Of a stretch of DNA of 64,000 nt, positions 16,450 to 24,662 are shown in pieces. Below the pieces are notes generated by a model that ran no database searches, was not told the origin of the DNA, and saw nothing but the letters and a program-made list of their open reading frames with translations. Positions within the stretch are counted from its first letter, which is position 1. Every line of letters starts with the position of its first letter. Position numbers and translations under genes: made by a program. The DNA is from Ureibacillus thermophilus (GTDB taxonomy: Bacteria > Bacillota > Bacilli > Bacillales_A > Planococcaceae), in NCBI RefSeq assembly GCF_042657185.1, contig NZ_JBHSNN010000059.1. One strand, given 5' to 3'.

Positions 16450-16728
16450 TTAGCGTCTTGTTTTTTTGTCATCATTACCGTGGCCTTTATAAGTTCGAGT
16501 TGGTACGAACTCGCCTAATTTGTGGCCTACCATATCTTCCGTAATATAAACTGGCACATGTTTGCGTCCATCATAAACCGCAATTGTTAGTCCAACGAAG
16601 TTAGGGAAGATTGTAGAACGGCGAGACCAAGTTTTGATTACTTGTTTTTTCTCTTGACCTTGTTGTGCTTCTACTTTTTTCATTAAATGCTCATCACAAA
16701 ATGGTCCTTTTTTCAAGCTGCGACCCAT
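16450..16728 (-). CDS. rpsS: 30S ribosomal protein S19
   Basis: S19 forms a head complex with S13. The 92 residues begin MGRSLKKGPFCDEHLMKKV and contain SRRSTIFPNFVGLTIAVYDG and GHKLGEFVPTRTYKGHG. Standard place between rplB and rplV. Confidence 0.98.
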   Translation of the reverse strand: MGRSLKKGPFCDEHLMKKVEAQQGQEKKQVIKTWSRRSTIFPNFVGLTIAVYDGRKHVPVYITEDMVGHKLGEFVPTRTYKGHGNDDKKTRR

Positions 16729-16788
16729 TTAGTAACCTCCCTCCGTGATTTCACCACGGCTCTACGCACGAACCGTAGTTTTATCACA

Positions 16789-17619
16789 TTATTTTTTACG
16801 TCCGCGAATAATTAACTTATCAGAACGATTGCGTTTTTTACGTGTTTTATAACCAAGAGCTGGTTTGCCCCAAGGTGTCATTGGTGATTTGCGTCCGATT
16901 GGTGCTTTACCTTCACCACCACCGTGTGGGTGATCATTAGGGTTCATTACAGAACCGCGAACTGTAGGACGTTTACCTAACCAGCGTGAACGACCTGCTT
17001 TACCGATGTTTACTAGTTCGTGAGATTCGTTACCAACTTGACCGATTGTTGCGCGGCAAGTCGCTAAGATTAAACGAACTTCACCAGATTGAAGGCGTAC
17101 AATTACATATTTACCTTCGCGTCCTAATACTTGTGCAGATGCACCAGCAGAACGAACTAGTTGTCCACCTTTACCAGGTTTTAATTCGATGTTGTGAATT
17201 GTAGTACCCATTGGGATGTTTGCTAATGGTAAAGCGTTACCTACTTTAATATCAGCATCTGGACCAGAAATAATTTCTTGACCTACTTTTAATCCTTTTG
17301 GTGCAATGATATAACGTTTTTCACCATCAGCATAGTTAATTAATGCGATGTTTGCTGAACGGTTTGGATCGTATTCGATTGTAGCAACGCGGCCTGGAAT
17401 GCCATCTTTATCACGTTTGAAATCAATGATACGATATTGGCGTTTATGTCCACCACCGTGATGACGAACAGTAATTTTCCCCTGGTTGTTTCGACCAGCT
17501 TTGCGTTTTAATGGCGCTAATAATGATTTTTCCGGCTTATCAGTTGTGATTTCCGCAAAGTCAAATGACGTCATATTACGACGACCATTTGAGGTTGGTT
17601 TATACTTTTTAATCGCCAT
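16789..17619 (-). CDS. rplB: 50S ribosomal protein L2
   Basis: L2 is needed for subunit association and peptidyl transferase activity. The 276-residue product has KRKAGRNNQGKITVRHHGGG near residues 38-57 and the C-terminal GSVMNPNDHPHGGGEGKAPI containing the histidine (in NDHPHGGG) associated with peptide transfer. Confidence 0.98.
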   Translation of the reverse strand: MAIKKYKPTSNGRRNMTSFDFAEITTDKPEKSLLAPLKRKAGRNNQGKITVRHHGGGHKRQYRIIDFKRDKDGIPGRVATIEYDPNRSANIALINYADGEKRYIIAPKGLKVGQEIISGPDADIKVGNALPLANIPMGTTIHNIELKPGKGGQLVRSAGASAQVLGREGKYVIVRLQSGEVRLILATCRATIGQVGNESHELVNIGKAGRSRWLGKRPTVRGSVMNPNDHPHGGGEGKAPIGRKSPMTPWGKPALGYKTRKKRNRSDKLIIRGRKK

Positions 17620-17664
17620 GTTGTTTCCCTCCTTCTTTACATCTCAAATCAATTCGATTCACAA

Positions 17665-17943
17665 TTAGAAAATTTCGATTTCTTTACTATCTGGTGTTAA
17701 AGTTACAATTGCTTTACGGCGTCTGTTTGTTAAACCTTGGAATTTTCCAACGCGTTTTACTTTACCTTTGTAGTTCATGATGTTAACTTTTGCTACTTTT
17801 ACGCCGAAGATTTCTTCAACCGCATCTTTAACTTGCGTTTTATTCGCACGAAGATCAACTTCGAAAGTGTATTTTTTCTCAGCCATTAGTTCAGAAGAAC
17901 GCTCAGTAATGACAGGACGTTTGATTACATCACGTGCATCCAT
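17665..17943 (-). CDS. rplW: 50S ribosomal protein L23
   Basis: L23 is at the tunnel exit and is the docking site for trigger factor and SRP. The 92 residues include DVIKRPVITERSSELMAEKK and VEEIFGVKVAKVNIMNYKGK. Its ATG shares one base with the rplD stop. Confidence 0.98.
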   Translation of the reverse strand: MDARDVIKRPVITERSSELMAEKKYTFEVDLRANKTQVKDAVEEIFGVKVAKVNIMNYKGKVKRVGKFQGLTNRRRKAIVTLTPDSKEIEIF

Positions 17944-18566
17944 TATCCAAGCACCTCCTCAACTTTTTCTACTGCAGCTTTCGTGAATACAACTTTGTCA
18001 TGACCTAATAAGTCAAGCACGTTGATTCCGTTAGCTGTGATCACAGTTACGCCTGGGATGTTACGTGCGGATAATGCCACGTTTTCATCTAAATCAGCTG
18101 TAACGAATAAAGCTTTTGAATCGATTTTTAAATTATTTAAAATCGCTTTGAATTCTTTTGTTTTTGGAGCGTCTAATTTTAACGCATCTAAAACTAATAA
18201 GTTTTGCTCGTTTACTTTAGCGGATAAAGCAGATTTAAGCGCTAAACGGCGAACTTTTTTCGGTAATTTATAGCTGTAGCTTCTTGGTTGTGGACCGAAT
18301 ACTGTACCACCACCACGCCATTGAGGAGCACGGATTGAACCTTGACGAGCACGTCCAGTTCCTTTTTGGCGCCATGGTTTTCTACCACCACCAGAAACTT
18401 CAGAGCGGTTTTTTACTTTGTGTGTACCTTGACGTAGAGAAGCGCGTTGAGCGATTACTGCGTCGAATAAAACTGCTTCGTTTGGTTCGATGCCGAAAAT
18501 TTCATCTTTTAATTCGATTTCTCCAACTGAAGCACCTGTTTGACTAAGTACAGTTACCTTTGTCAT
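17943..18566 (-). CDS. rplD: 50S ribosomal protein L4
   Basis: L4 lines the exit tunnel with an extended loop and in some bacteria represses its own S10 operon. The 207-residue protein has the loop KPWRQKGTGRARQGSIRAPQ followed by WRGGGTVFGPQPRSYSYKLP, with no change at the usual macrolide-resistance positions (KGTGRAR). Confidence 0.98.
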   Translation of the reverse strand: MTKVTVLSQTGASVGEIELKDEIFGIEPNEAVLFDAVIAQRASLRQGTHKVKNRSEVSGGGRKPWRQKGTGRARQGSIRAPQWRGGGTVFGPQPRSYSYKLPKKVRRLALKSALSAKVNEQNLLVLDALKLDAPKTKEFKAILNNLKIDSKALFVTADLDENVALSARNIPGVTVITANGINVLDLLGHDKVVFTKAAVEKVEEVLG

Positions 18567-18592
18567 TCCTGTTTCCTCCTTTCTCCAGTGAA

Positions 18593-19225
18593 TTATTTAG
18601 ATTTTTTCACAGCAGATTTTACTGTTACTAAAGATTTGCGAGAACCAGGAACATTCCCTTTGATTAATAGTAAGTTGCGTTCTGGAATTACTTTTACGAT
18701 TTGTAAGTTTTGAATTGTTACTTTATTTCCGCCAGTTTGACCAGGTAAGTTTTTAGATTTGAATACTCTGTTTGGAGCAATAGGACCCATTGAACCAGGA
18801 CGACGGTGATAACGAGAACCGTGAGCCATAGGTCCGCGAGATTGTCCGTGGCGTTTGATTACACCTTGGAAACCTTTACCTTTTGATGTACCTGTTACAT
18901 CTACCCAATCGCCTTCTGCGAAAATATCTACTTTGACTTCTTGACCAACTTCATACTCATCTAAGTTTACTCCACGAATTTCACGAATGAAGCGCTTAGG
19001 AGCAGTATTTGCTTTTGCTACGTGTCCTTTTTCAGGTTTGTTTGCAAGCTTTTCACGCTTATCTTCAAAACCTAATTGGATTGCTTCGTAGCCATCGTTT
19101 TCAACAGTTTTCTTTTGAAGCACTACGTTTGGTGTCGCTTCAATCACTGTTACCGGTATTAAATCGCCGTTCTCAGCAAAAACTTGCGTCATACCGATTT
19201 TTCTACCTAAGATTCCTTTGGTCAT
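18593..19225 (-). CDS. rplC: 50S ribosomal protein L3
   Basis: L3 initiates large-subunit assembly and reaches the peptidyl transferase centre. The 210 residues start MTKGILGRKIGMTQVFAENG, and contain the central extension KGKGFQGVIKRHGQSRGPMA and GSMGPIAPNRVFKSKNLPGQ. GGAGGTGTGACAA precedes the ATG. Confidence 0.98.
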   Translation of the reverse strand: MTKGILGRKIGMTQVFAENGDLIPVTVIEATPNVVLQKKTVENDGYEAIQLGFEDKREKLANKPEKGHVAKANTAPKRFIREIRGVNLDEYEVGQEVKVDIFAEGDWVDVTGTSKGKGFQGVIKRHGQSRGPMAHGSRYHRRPGSMGPIAPNRVFKSKNLPGQTGGNKVTIQNLQIVKVIPERNLLLIKGNVPGSRKSLVTVKSAVKKSK

Positions 19226-19268
19226 TTGTCACACCTCCTGTGATTATTAAAAGTTTTTATGATTACAA

Positions 19269-19577
19269 TTAAAGTTTGATTTCGATGTCAACGCCAGATG
19301 GTAAATCAAGCTTCATTAACGCATCCACTGTTTGTGGTGTTGGGTTAATGATGTCGATTAAACGTTTGTGTGTACGCATTTCAAATTGTTCACGAGAATC
19401 TTTGTATTTGTGAACAGCTCGAAGGATTGTGTACACTGTTTTTTCAGTTGGTAACGGAATCGGACCTGATACGCTAGCACCTGAACGTTTAGCAGTTTCA
19501 ACGATTTTTTCAGCGGACTGATCTAACACGCGGTGATCATACGCTTTTAAACGAATACGAATCTTTTGTTTTGCCAT
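19269..19577 (-). CDS. rpsJ: 30S ribosomal protein S10 / NusE
   Basis: S10 is a head protein and, as NusE, an antitermination factor bridging to NusG. From the ATG at 19577 (AGGAGGGAAAATA upstream) it is 102 residues, MAKQKIRIRLKAYDHRVLDQ onward, with SGPIPLPTEKTVYTILRAVH. The frame is open further upstream to 19700, but that part is the structured leader, not protein. It is the first gene of the S10 operon. Confidence 0.98.
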   Translation of the reverse strand: MAKQKIRIRLKAYDHRVLDQSAEKIVETAKRSGASVSGPIPLPTEKTVYTILRAVHKYKDSREQFEMRTHKRLIDIINPTPQTVDALMKLDLPSGVDIEIKL

Positions 19578-19629
19578 TATTTTCCCTCCTTTTCGCCTAA
19601 TTACTAGACATTCTCCACGGAAATTTCCC

Positions 19630-19662
19630 ACACACTCGCCATGGCAAAGCGGCCGGGTGTGT
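19630..19662 (-). repeat. Stem-loop in the S10 operon leader
   Basis: ACACAC and GTGTGT arms enclose an inner GCC/GGC pair and a loop. The surrounding leader (about 19600-19680) is GC-rich compared with its flanks, contains GACACACCCGGCCGCTTTGC on the minus strand, and lies about 50 bases before the rpsJ start. A role in ribosomal-protein feedback is possible but not shown. Confidence 0.55.
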
Positions 19663-19705
19663 CGGCAACCTCCCGCTTCATCGCAGTCAAAGACCAACAT
19701 TCAAC

Positions 19706-19735
19706 ATTATATACCAATACCCTAGATGTTAGCAA
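19706..19735 (-). promoter_or_regulatory. Proximal promoter of the S10 operon
   Basis: TTGCTA (19735-19730) and a perfect TATAAT (19711-19706), 18 bases apart, on the minus strand. The transcript would start near 19699, giving about 120 bases of leader before rpsJ. Confidence 0.75.
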
Positions 19736-19794
19736 GTATTTTCTTTCATTTAAATGAATTCTTGCTCTGCCTTGTACTTCTTAAGCTGTCTTAT

Positions 19795-19823
19795 AGTATA
19801 TAAAAGGTATTGATATAAATCAA
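19795..19823 (-). promoter_or_regulatory. Distal promoter of the S10 operon
   Basis: TTGATT (19823-19818) and TATACT (19800-19795) with 17-base spacing on the minus strand, about 90 bp upstream of the proximal promoter. The remaining 19824-19956 stretch is AT-rich and shows no ORF. Confidence 0.6.
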
Positions 19824-19956
19824 CTCCAATAAAATTCTGAAAATTTTCTTGCCTACATTAAGAATTTATCTACCCTTTCATACACTTAAACATGGTTTCT
19901 ATTTAAATATGAAACAATTTTTCACCCACAAGGCCAAATTTCATTATATAAATCTA

Positions 19957-19990
19957 CAAAAAAGCGGCCGGACATTGCGCCGGCCTCTTT
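19957..19990 (-). terminator. Terminator of the Bce-type permease gene
   Basis: On the minus strand GGCCGG pairs with CCGGCC, extended by AAAG/CTTT, and runs into CTTTTTTTG. It lies about 28 bp past the permease stop and separates the accessory block from the S10 promoters. Confidence 0.85.
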
Positions 19991-20017
19991 GAAAAAAGGC
20001 AATTGAACAGCTTTTTC

Positions 20018-21979
20018 TTATAGCGCTTCTTTTACTACCTTTTTATAGTACATTCCAGATAGTATTCCAAATACCGTGTACATCGCTACGTAAATGGCAA
20101 TGATGATGATCATTGGTGTTGCCATTTCAGACCCGAATAGCCACCAACCAGATTTCACTGCAAAATAACTATGCAAGATTCCAATCACGAGCGGCATGCC
20201 AAAGTTAAATAATTGTTTGACGTAAATTCCGCGCATGATTTCTCCGTTGGAAAACCCGATTTTCCGCAAAATCGTATAGGACTCTCTTTCATCTTCCGCT
20301 TCACCCATTTGTTTAAAGTAAAGAATGCTTCCTGTTGTCAACAAAAAGGCCAGTCCCAAAAATCCTGTCACAAAAATAGTCATTCCGTTAAGCGCTATAT
20401 TCTCATCGTAATATTCTTTGTAAGTTTTTTGATAATCATATTCAATGGCTTTTCGTTCCCTCAAGTTTTTAAATAATGTTTCGGCCCTTTCACGGTCTTT
20501 TTCATTTACTAAATTAATACCGATTTGACTTGTAATTTCCGGTTTTTGAACCTTTTGTATTTCATCGAATAATTCATCTGTCACTATCAATACCGGCGAA
20601 CCGGCGCTTGCCAACACCGATAAGAAAAACTCATCTTCCCTTACTTCTTTGATAAATAAAGAGTAATTCTTTTCACTTGTTTTTACTTGAATTTTCTTTT
20701 TACTTTCAAGCGGCAGTAATTCAGACAATACATTTGCATAGCTTGTAATAATGGTTTCCCCTTCTTCCAATTGAGCGTTTGGATTTATTTTTTTATAGTC
20801 CGATAAAGAAACCACTGATGAAACTGCCTCTTGATTGATATTTATATATCCAGCATTCTTTTCATCCAAATTAAATAAATCAGCCATTTTCACATTTACC
20901 GCAGAAATTTGAAAAGTAGTTTTTTCATATTCGATTCCTTCCGCTACGAGCTGATCGAAAAATTCAATTCCTTTATTATCAAATAAAATGTAATCAAATG
21001 GAGACAACTGTCTCGCATCGGATTCTGATGAATAATAGGAAATATAAGACAGCGTCATAATCCCGACGGCTAGCCCCGTCAACACCGTTATTAATGTAAG
21101 GGAACTGGCATTTCCCTTCATGCGGTGCATAATCGTTGTGACACCTAAAACGTCCGTTATTTTTAAATACCCCTTTTTGCTTTTCCGGATTAAGTTCATA
21201 ATAAGCGCCACAGAATACCGGAAAAATAAATAGGAGCCAATAATTGTGGAACCTAAAATCAGCAGCATATTAATCAAGATATTGTTTGTTGTGGCGCCCC
21301 CCACGCTGAACAATCTTGTGGAATCGTAATACCCATAAGCAATCAATCCAATTCCGATGATTCCCATGACCATATGGAAAATGCTGAACTTTTTAATCCG
21401 TTCATCGGCTTTTTTGGCCGCATTAAACAATGACAATAATGATGCTTTTCGAATCATGATGAAAATTTGAAGCATAACCACCACTAATAGAAGGGCAAAA
21501 ATAATGAGCGATTTAGAAAAGGCCGTCATGGAAAACGATAAACTGACAATCGCATCATTTTTTATTAACTTCATTAAGATCATGGCAAAAAAACGCGAAG
21601 TTAAAAATCCCAGCACCATCCCGATTCCAACAGCCAATGTGAACAACACGACATTTTCTATCAATAATAACCGAAAAATCAAACCCTTGGTCATCCCGAT
21701 TAATTGATATAAGCCAATTTCTTTACTGCGGCGTTTCATAAATAATTGGTTCGCATAAAGGATAAAAAAGATTAGTATAAAATATAAAACATACGTAATC
21801 GATTCAAAAGCTGCCGTTGCGCTGCCGCTTGCCGCCAATGCTTTGACAACAGAAGGATTGTATTGGATCGTGACGAATGAAAAGCAAAGAGTCACACTAA
21901 AGATTAATGCAAAGAAGTATAAGTAATAGTGCTTGATATTCTTCTTCATGCTTTTAAAAACTAAATTAGTCAACGTCAT
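20018..21979 (-). CDS. Bce-type ABC transporter permease (BceB/YtsD-like)
   Basis: The protein resembles FtsX-like permeases of peptide-antibiotic sensing and detoxification modules, which remove cell-wall-targeting peptides such as bacitracin from their lipid targets and signal to a partner kinase. It has about 653 residues from ATG 21979, starting MTLTNLVFKSMKKNIKHYYL, and about ten membrane segments. The large extracellular domain (roughly residues 310-520) between the seventh and eighth segments is the hallmark of BceB proteins. The start overlaps the ATPase gene by 14 bases. The substrate cannot be read from sequence. Confidence 0.9.
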   Translation of the reverse strand: MTLTNLVFKSMKKNIKHYYLYFFALIFSVTLCFSFVTIQYNPSVVKALAASGSATAAFESITYVLYFILIFFILYANQLFMKRRSKEIGLYQLIGMTKGLIFRLLLIENVVLFTLAVGIGMVLGFLTSRFFAMILMKLIKNDAIVSLSFSMTAFSKSLIIFALLLVVVMLQIFIMIRKASLLSLFNAAKKADERIKKFSIFHMVMGIIGIGLIAYGYYDSTRLFSVGGATTNNILINMLLILGSTIIGSYLFFRYSVALIMNLIRKSKKGYLKITDVLGVTTIMHRMKGNASSLTLITVLTGLAVGIMTLSYISYYSSESDARQLSPFDYILFDNKGIEFFDQLVAEGIEYEKTTFQISAVNVKMADLFNLDEKNAGYININQEAVSSVVSLSDYKKINPNAQLEEGETIITSYANVLSELLPLESKKKIQVKTSEKNYSLFIKEVREDEFFLSVLASAGSPVLIVTDELFDEIQKVQKPEITSQIGINLVNEKDRERAETLFKNLRERKAIEYDYQKTYKEYYDENIALNGMTIFVTGFLGLAFLLTTGSILYFKQMGEAEDERESYTILRKIGFSNGEIMRGIYVKQLFNFGMPLVIGILHSYFAVKSGWWLFGSEMATPMIIIIAIYVAMYTVFGILSGMYYKKVVKEAL

Positions 21980-22730
21980 ATCCATCACCGCCAAGCACTC
22001 TTTGGGTATTTAAAATATCCTGGAAAAACGCCTGTCTCATTTTATCCCCTTTATAAAGCTCCGTATAGATTTGACCATCTTTTAAAAACAATACACGGCT
22101 GCAGAAGCTTGCTGCCACTGCATCGTGGGTCACCATCATAATCGTTGCGCCTCGTTCTTTATTAATATTTTCTAAATTTGCAAGAAGTGCAGTGGCCGAT
22201 TTGGAATCAAGGGCACCAGTCGGCTCATCGGCAAATACGATGGAAGGTTCTGTAATTAAAGCCCTTGCCGCTGATGTTCTTTGTTTTTGCCCTCCGGATA
22301 TTTCATTTGGATATTTATTTAAAATGTCTTTGATTCCTAAATATTCAACGAGCATTGTTAAACGCTTCTCCGCCTCATTTTTTGATACTTTGCCAACAGA
22401 TAACGGCAGCAAAATATTTTCTTTCACCGTTAAGGTATCAAGCAAATTATAATCTTGAAAGATGAACCCTAAATGTTCCCGGCGAAATTTTGCTAAATCC
22501 CGTTCCTTCATTTTGTATAGCTGTTTCCCGTTGATCTCTACAATTCCTTCTGTTGCAAAATCAATGGAACATAGCACGTTTAATAATGTCGTTTTTCCTG
22601 AACCGGAAGAACCCATGATGCCGACAAATTCACCTTCATTTACTTCCAAGTCAATTCCTTTTAATACCTCATGTTTTAATGTACGTTTACCATAGGTTTT
22701 TCTAATTTTTCTTGCCACTAAAACAGCCAA
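21966..22730 (-). CDS. Bce-type ABC transporter ATP-binding protein (BceA-like)
   Basis: Partner ATPase of the permease that follows. Walker A GSSGSGKTT, Q-loop FIFQDYNLLD, signature ISGGQKQRTSAARAL, Walker B IVFADEPTGALDS and switch MVTHDAVAA are all present, matching the MacB/LolD/BceA class. I choose TTG 22730 as start because AAGGGG stands nine bases before it and the 254-residue length fits; in-frame codons upstream to 22775 would cover the likely promoter. Translationally coupled to the permease. Confidence 0.92.
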   Translation of the reverse strand: MAVLVARKIRKTYGKRTLKHEVLKGIDLEVNEGEFVGIMGSSGSGKTTLLNVLCSIDFATEGIVEINGKQLYKMKERDLAKFRREHLGFIFQDYNLLDTLTVKENILLPLSVGKVSKNEAEKRLTMLVEYLGIKDILNKYPNEISGGQKQRTSAARALITEPSIVFADEPTGALDSKSATALLANLENINKERGATIMMVTHDAVAASFCSRVLFLKDGQIYTELYKGDKMRQAFFQDILNTQRVLGGDGYDVD

Positions 22731-22806
22731 TTTCGTCAACCCCTTGTATGGTTTTGTTACTATCATTGTACACATTCAGCTTCTTTCAATCGTTCGATTC
22801 CCGTGA

Positions 22807-22845
22807 CAAAAAAAAATGGTACATGACAATTTTGTCACATACCAT
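22807..22845 (-). terminator. Hairpin with T-run after the kinase gene; also resembles a BceR-type operator
   Basis: On the minus strand ATGGTATGTGACAA pairs fully (two G-U pairs) with TTGTCATGTACCAT and is followed by ten T. It starts inside the last codons of the kinase gene. Its core TGACA-AAAT-TGTCA has the TNACA-N4-TGTNA form of Bce-type response regulator sites and lies about 100 bp before the ATPase start, where such sites are found in B. subtilis bceAB. Terminator function is well supported; the operator function is an inference. Confidence 0.75.
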
Positions 22846-23827
22846 AAGATTGAATATATTCATTTTCCAACGGGAATTGGATTGTAAAGGTTGTGCCGAC
22901 ACCTACTTGCGAGTCTACCCTCAGCGTAAGCCCCAGTTTTTCAGCCGCTTCCTTCGCTAAGTATAAACCCATCCCGGTTGCTGCCGTTGTTTCTCTCCCT
23001 ATAGTTCCCGTATAGGACCGTTGGAAAATGCGCGGCAAGTCTTCGGCACGGATACCAATACCAAAATCTTTTATATGCAATAATAAATGACCCTTTTCAT
23101 CATAGGTTGTATAGATATGAATTTCGCTGTTTTCATGGCTGTACTTCACCGCATTGGAGAAGATTTGGCGGATGATGAACCCAAGCCATTTAGCATCGGT
23201 TGCCACGGTTTCTTGCAAATTCTTCGTTTCCACACCAATTCCCTTTTCAATACACCATGAACGGAAATCCTTGATTTGTTGATGAACGATAGTTTCTAAG
23301 TAAACCTTTTCCAAGCGGTTATCTTTTTCAATGGTTGAAAGCCTTGTTTCATGAATTTTTTGATCAAGCAACAAAAACATGCGGAACCATTCTTTTTCAA
23401 TCTTTTCCCTTAATGTATAAGGTTCTACTTGTTCTACAATTAATTTCATGGCGGTCATCGGTGATTTCATTTCATGCACCCATGCAAGCATCGCATCTTG
23501 CTGCTCAAGCATTTCCAGTTTTATTTGATGAAGTCTATTATCTAGTTCTTTATATTGTTTTTGAAAATGTTCCATATACTTTCGCTGAAAGGGAGAAAGC
23601 AGTTCTTCATTAATCGGTAGTTCATAAATGACTTTCAGTTGTTTTGTTTCTTTCAAATAACGCCAGATTATAAAAAGAATAAAGAACAAAAAATCCATCA
23701 AGTTCACATATAGAATTGATACATTGGACAATCCGTTATCGATGAAAAACAATACATTGAGCCATATTTGAAAAAGCAGGAAAAATATAATCCACGCTCT
23801 TCTTTCTTTTAAAAATAGTCCTATCAT
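22835..23827 (-). CDS. Intramembrane-sensing histidine kinase (BceS-like)
   Basis: A 330-residue kinase with two membrane segments near residues 12-29 and 38-55 joined by only a few residues. This is typical of kinases that sense through a partner ABC transporter and not through a sensor domain of their own. The phospho-acceptor is H118 in WVHEMKSP; N-box IFSNAVKYSHENSE, G1 DFGIGI and G2 GMGLYLAKEAAEKLG follow. Its start overlaps the response regulator stop by four bases. With the adjacent BceAB-like genes it should form a closed detection and resistance module. Confidence 0.93.
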   Translation of the reverse strand: MIGLFLKERRAWIIFFLLFQIWLNVLFFIDNGLSNVSILYVNLMDFLFFILFIIWRYLKETKQLKVIYELPINEELLSPFQRKYMEHFQKQYKELDNRLHQIKLEMLEQQDAMLAWVHEMKSPMTAMKLIVEQVEPYTLREKIEKEWFRMFLLLDQKIHETRLSTIEKDNRLEKVYLETIVHQQIKDFRSWCIEKGIGVETKNLQETVATDAKWLGFIIRQIFSNAVKYSHENSEIHIYTTYDEKGHLLLHIKDFGIGIRAEDLPRIFQRSYTGTIGRETTAATGMGLYLAKEAAEKLGLTLRVDSQVGVGTTFTIQFPLENEYIQSYGM

Positions 23828-24501
23828 TTTGTCACCGCCATATAGCCAAGTCCTTTTTTCGTGACAATGGCATCCCGCAAACCGATTTCTTCAAGCCGTT
23901 GACGCAAGCGATTGACATTGACCGTTAATGTATTATCATTGACAAATCGCTCGTCATCCCAAAGTTTCCTCATCAGTTCATCGCGGGAAACAATTTTGTC
24001 CACGGAATCCAGCAATGTTTTTAAAATAAACAATTCATTTTTCGTTAATTCCACCGATTTTTCTTCATATTGGATAGTCCCTTTATCATAATCAATGACG
24101 GCCCCGTTCCATCTCACTATATTTTGCACCTTTTCCCCATAGTCATAGGTTCTCCTTAAAAGAGCCTGCACTTTCGCAAGCAGCACTTCCATATGGAAAG
24201 GTTTCTGCACAAAGTCGTCTGCTCCCATCTGCATCGCCATCACCATATCCATTGGGTGGTCTCTTGATGATAAGAATAGAATCGGCACTTTGGAAACGGC
24301 CCGAATTTCCCTGCACCAATGAAACCCATCAAAGGCTGGGAGCTGAATATCAATAATCACAAGATGAGGCTCTTCCTTCAAAAAGTCATCCATCACCTTT
24401 TTAAAATCCGTCGGGCCCACCACTTCCATCGACCATTGGCTAAACCGTTCTTTGATTAAATGAAAAATAGATGGATCATCTTCTATTAAAAAAATTTTCA
24501 T
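23824..24501 (-). CDS. OmpR-family response regulator (BceR-like)
   Basis: A 225-residue two-domain regulator. The receiver has acidic residues EDD at 7-9, phospho-acceptor D51 in IIDIQLPAFDG, and the conserved lysine in QKPF. The C-terminal winged helix carries VELTKNELFILKTLL and NDNTLTVNVNRLRQRLEEIG, typical of the BceR subgroup. It should activate the ABC genes lying downstream, behind the palindrome at about 22816-22845. Confidence 0.93.
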   Translation of the reverse strand: MKIFLIEDDPSIFHLIKERFSQWSMEVVGPTDFKKVMDDFLKEEPHLVIIDIQLPAFDGFHWCREIRAVSKVPILFLSSRDHPMDMVMAMQMGADDFVQKPFHMEVLLAKVQALLRRTYDYGEKVQNIVRWNGAVIDYDKGTIQYEEKSVELTKNELFILKTLLDSVDKIVSRDELMRKLWDDERFVNDNTLTVNVNRLRQRLEEIGLRDAIVTKKGLGYMAVTK

Positions 24502-24616
24502 TTTTTCAACCTCTCACGAAAGTTTATTTATATTTATATATTGTAATTTATTTTGCGATTTGTGTAAGAAAATCATTTTTATAACTTTTTTCATTAGAAA
24601 ATTCTCTTTTAATCAG

Positions 24617-24622
24617 TATAAT
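24617..24622 (+). promoter_or_regulatory. -10 element of the lysR gene
   Basis: A perfect TATAAT about 40 bases before the GTG start of the LysR gene. I do not see a good -35 hexamer, which would fit an activator-dependent or weak promoter. The position also shows that the upstream in-frame ATG at 24621 cannot be the start. Confidence 0.5.
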
Positions 24623-24662
24623 GGAACAAAAGACTATCGTGCATTTAAAGGAGATGTGTTTT

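Noticed and set aside
19578..19700. N-terminal extension of rpsJ by about 41 codons
   Set aside because: The frame is open, but the ribosome binding site is directly before the ATG at 19577 and the extension covers the structured leader.
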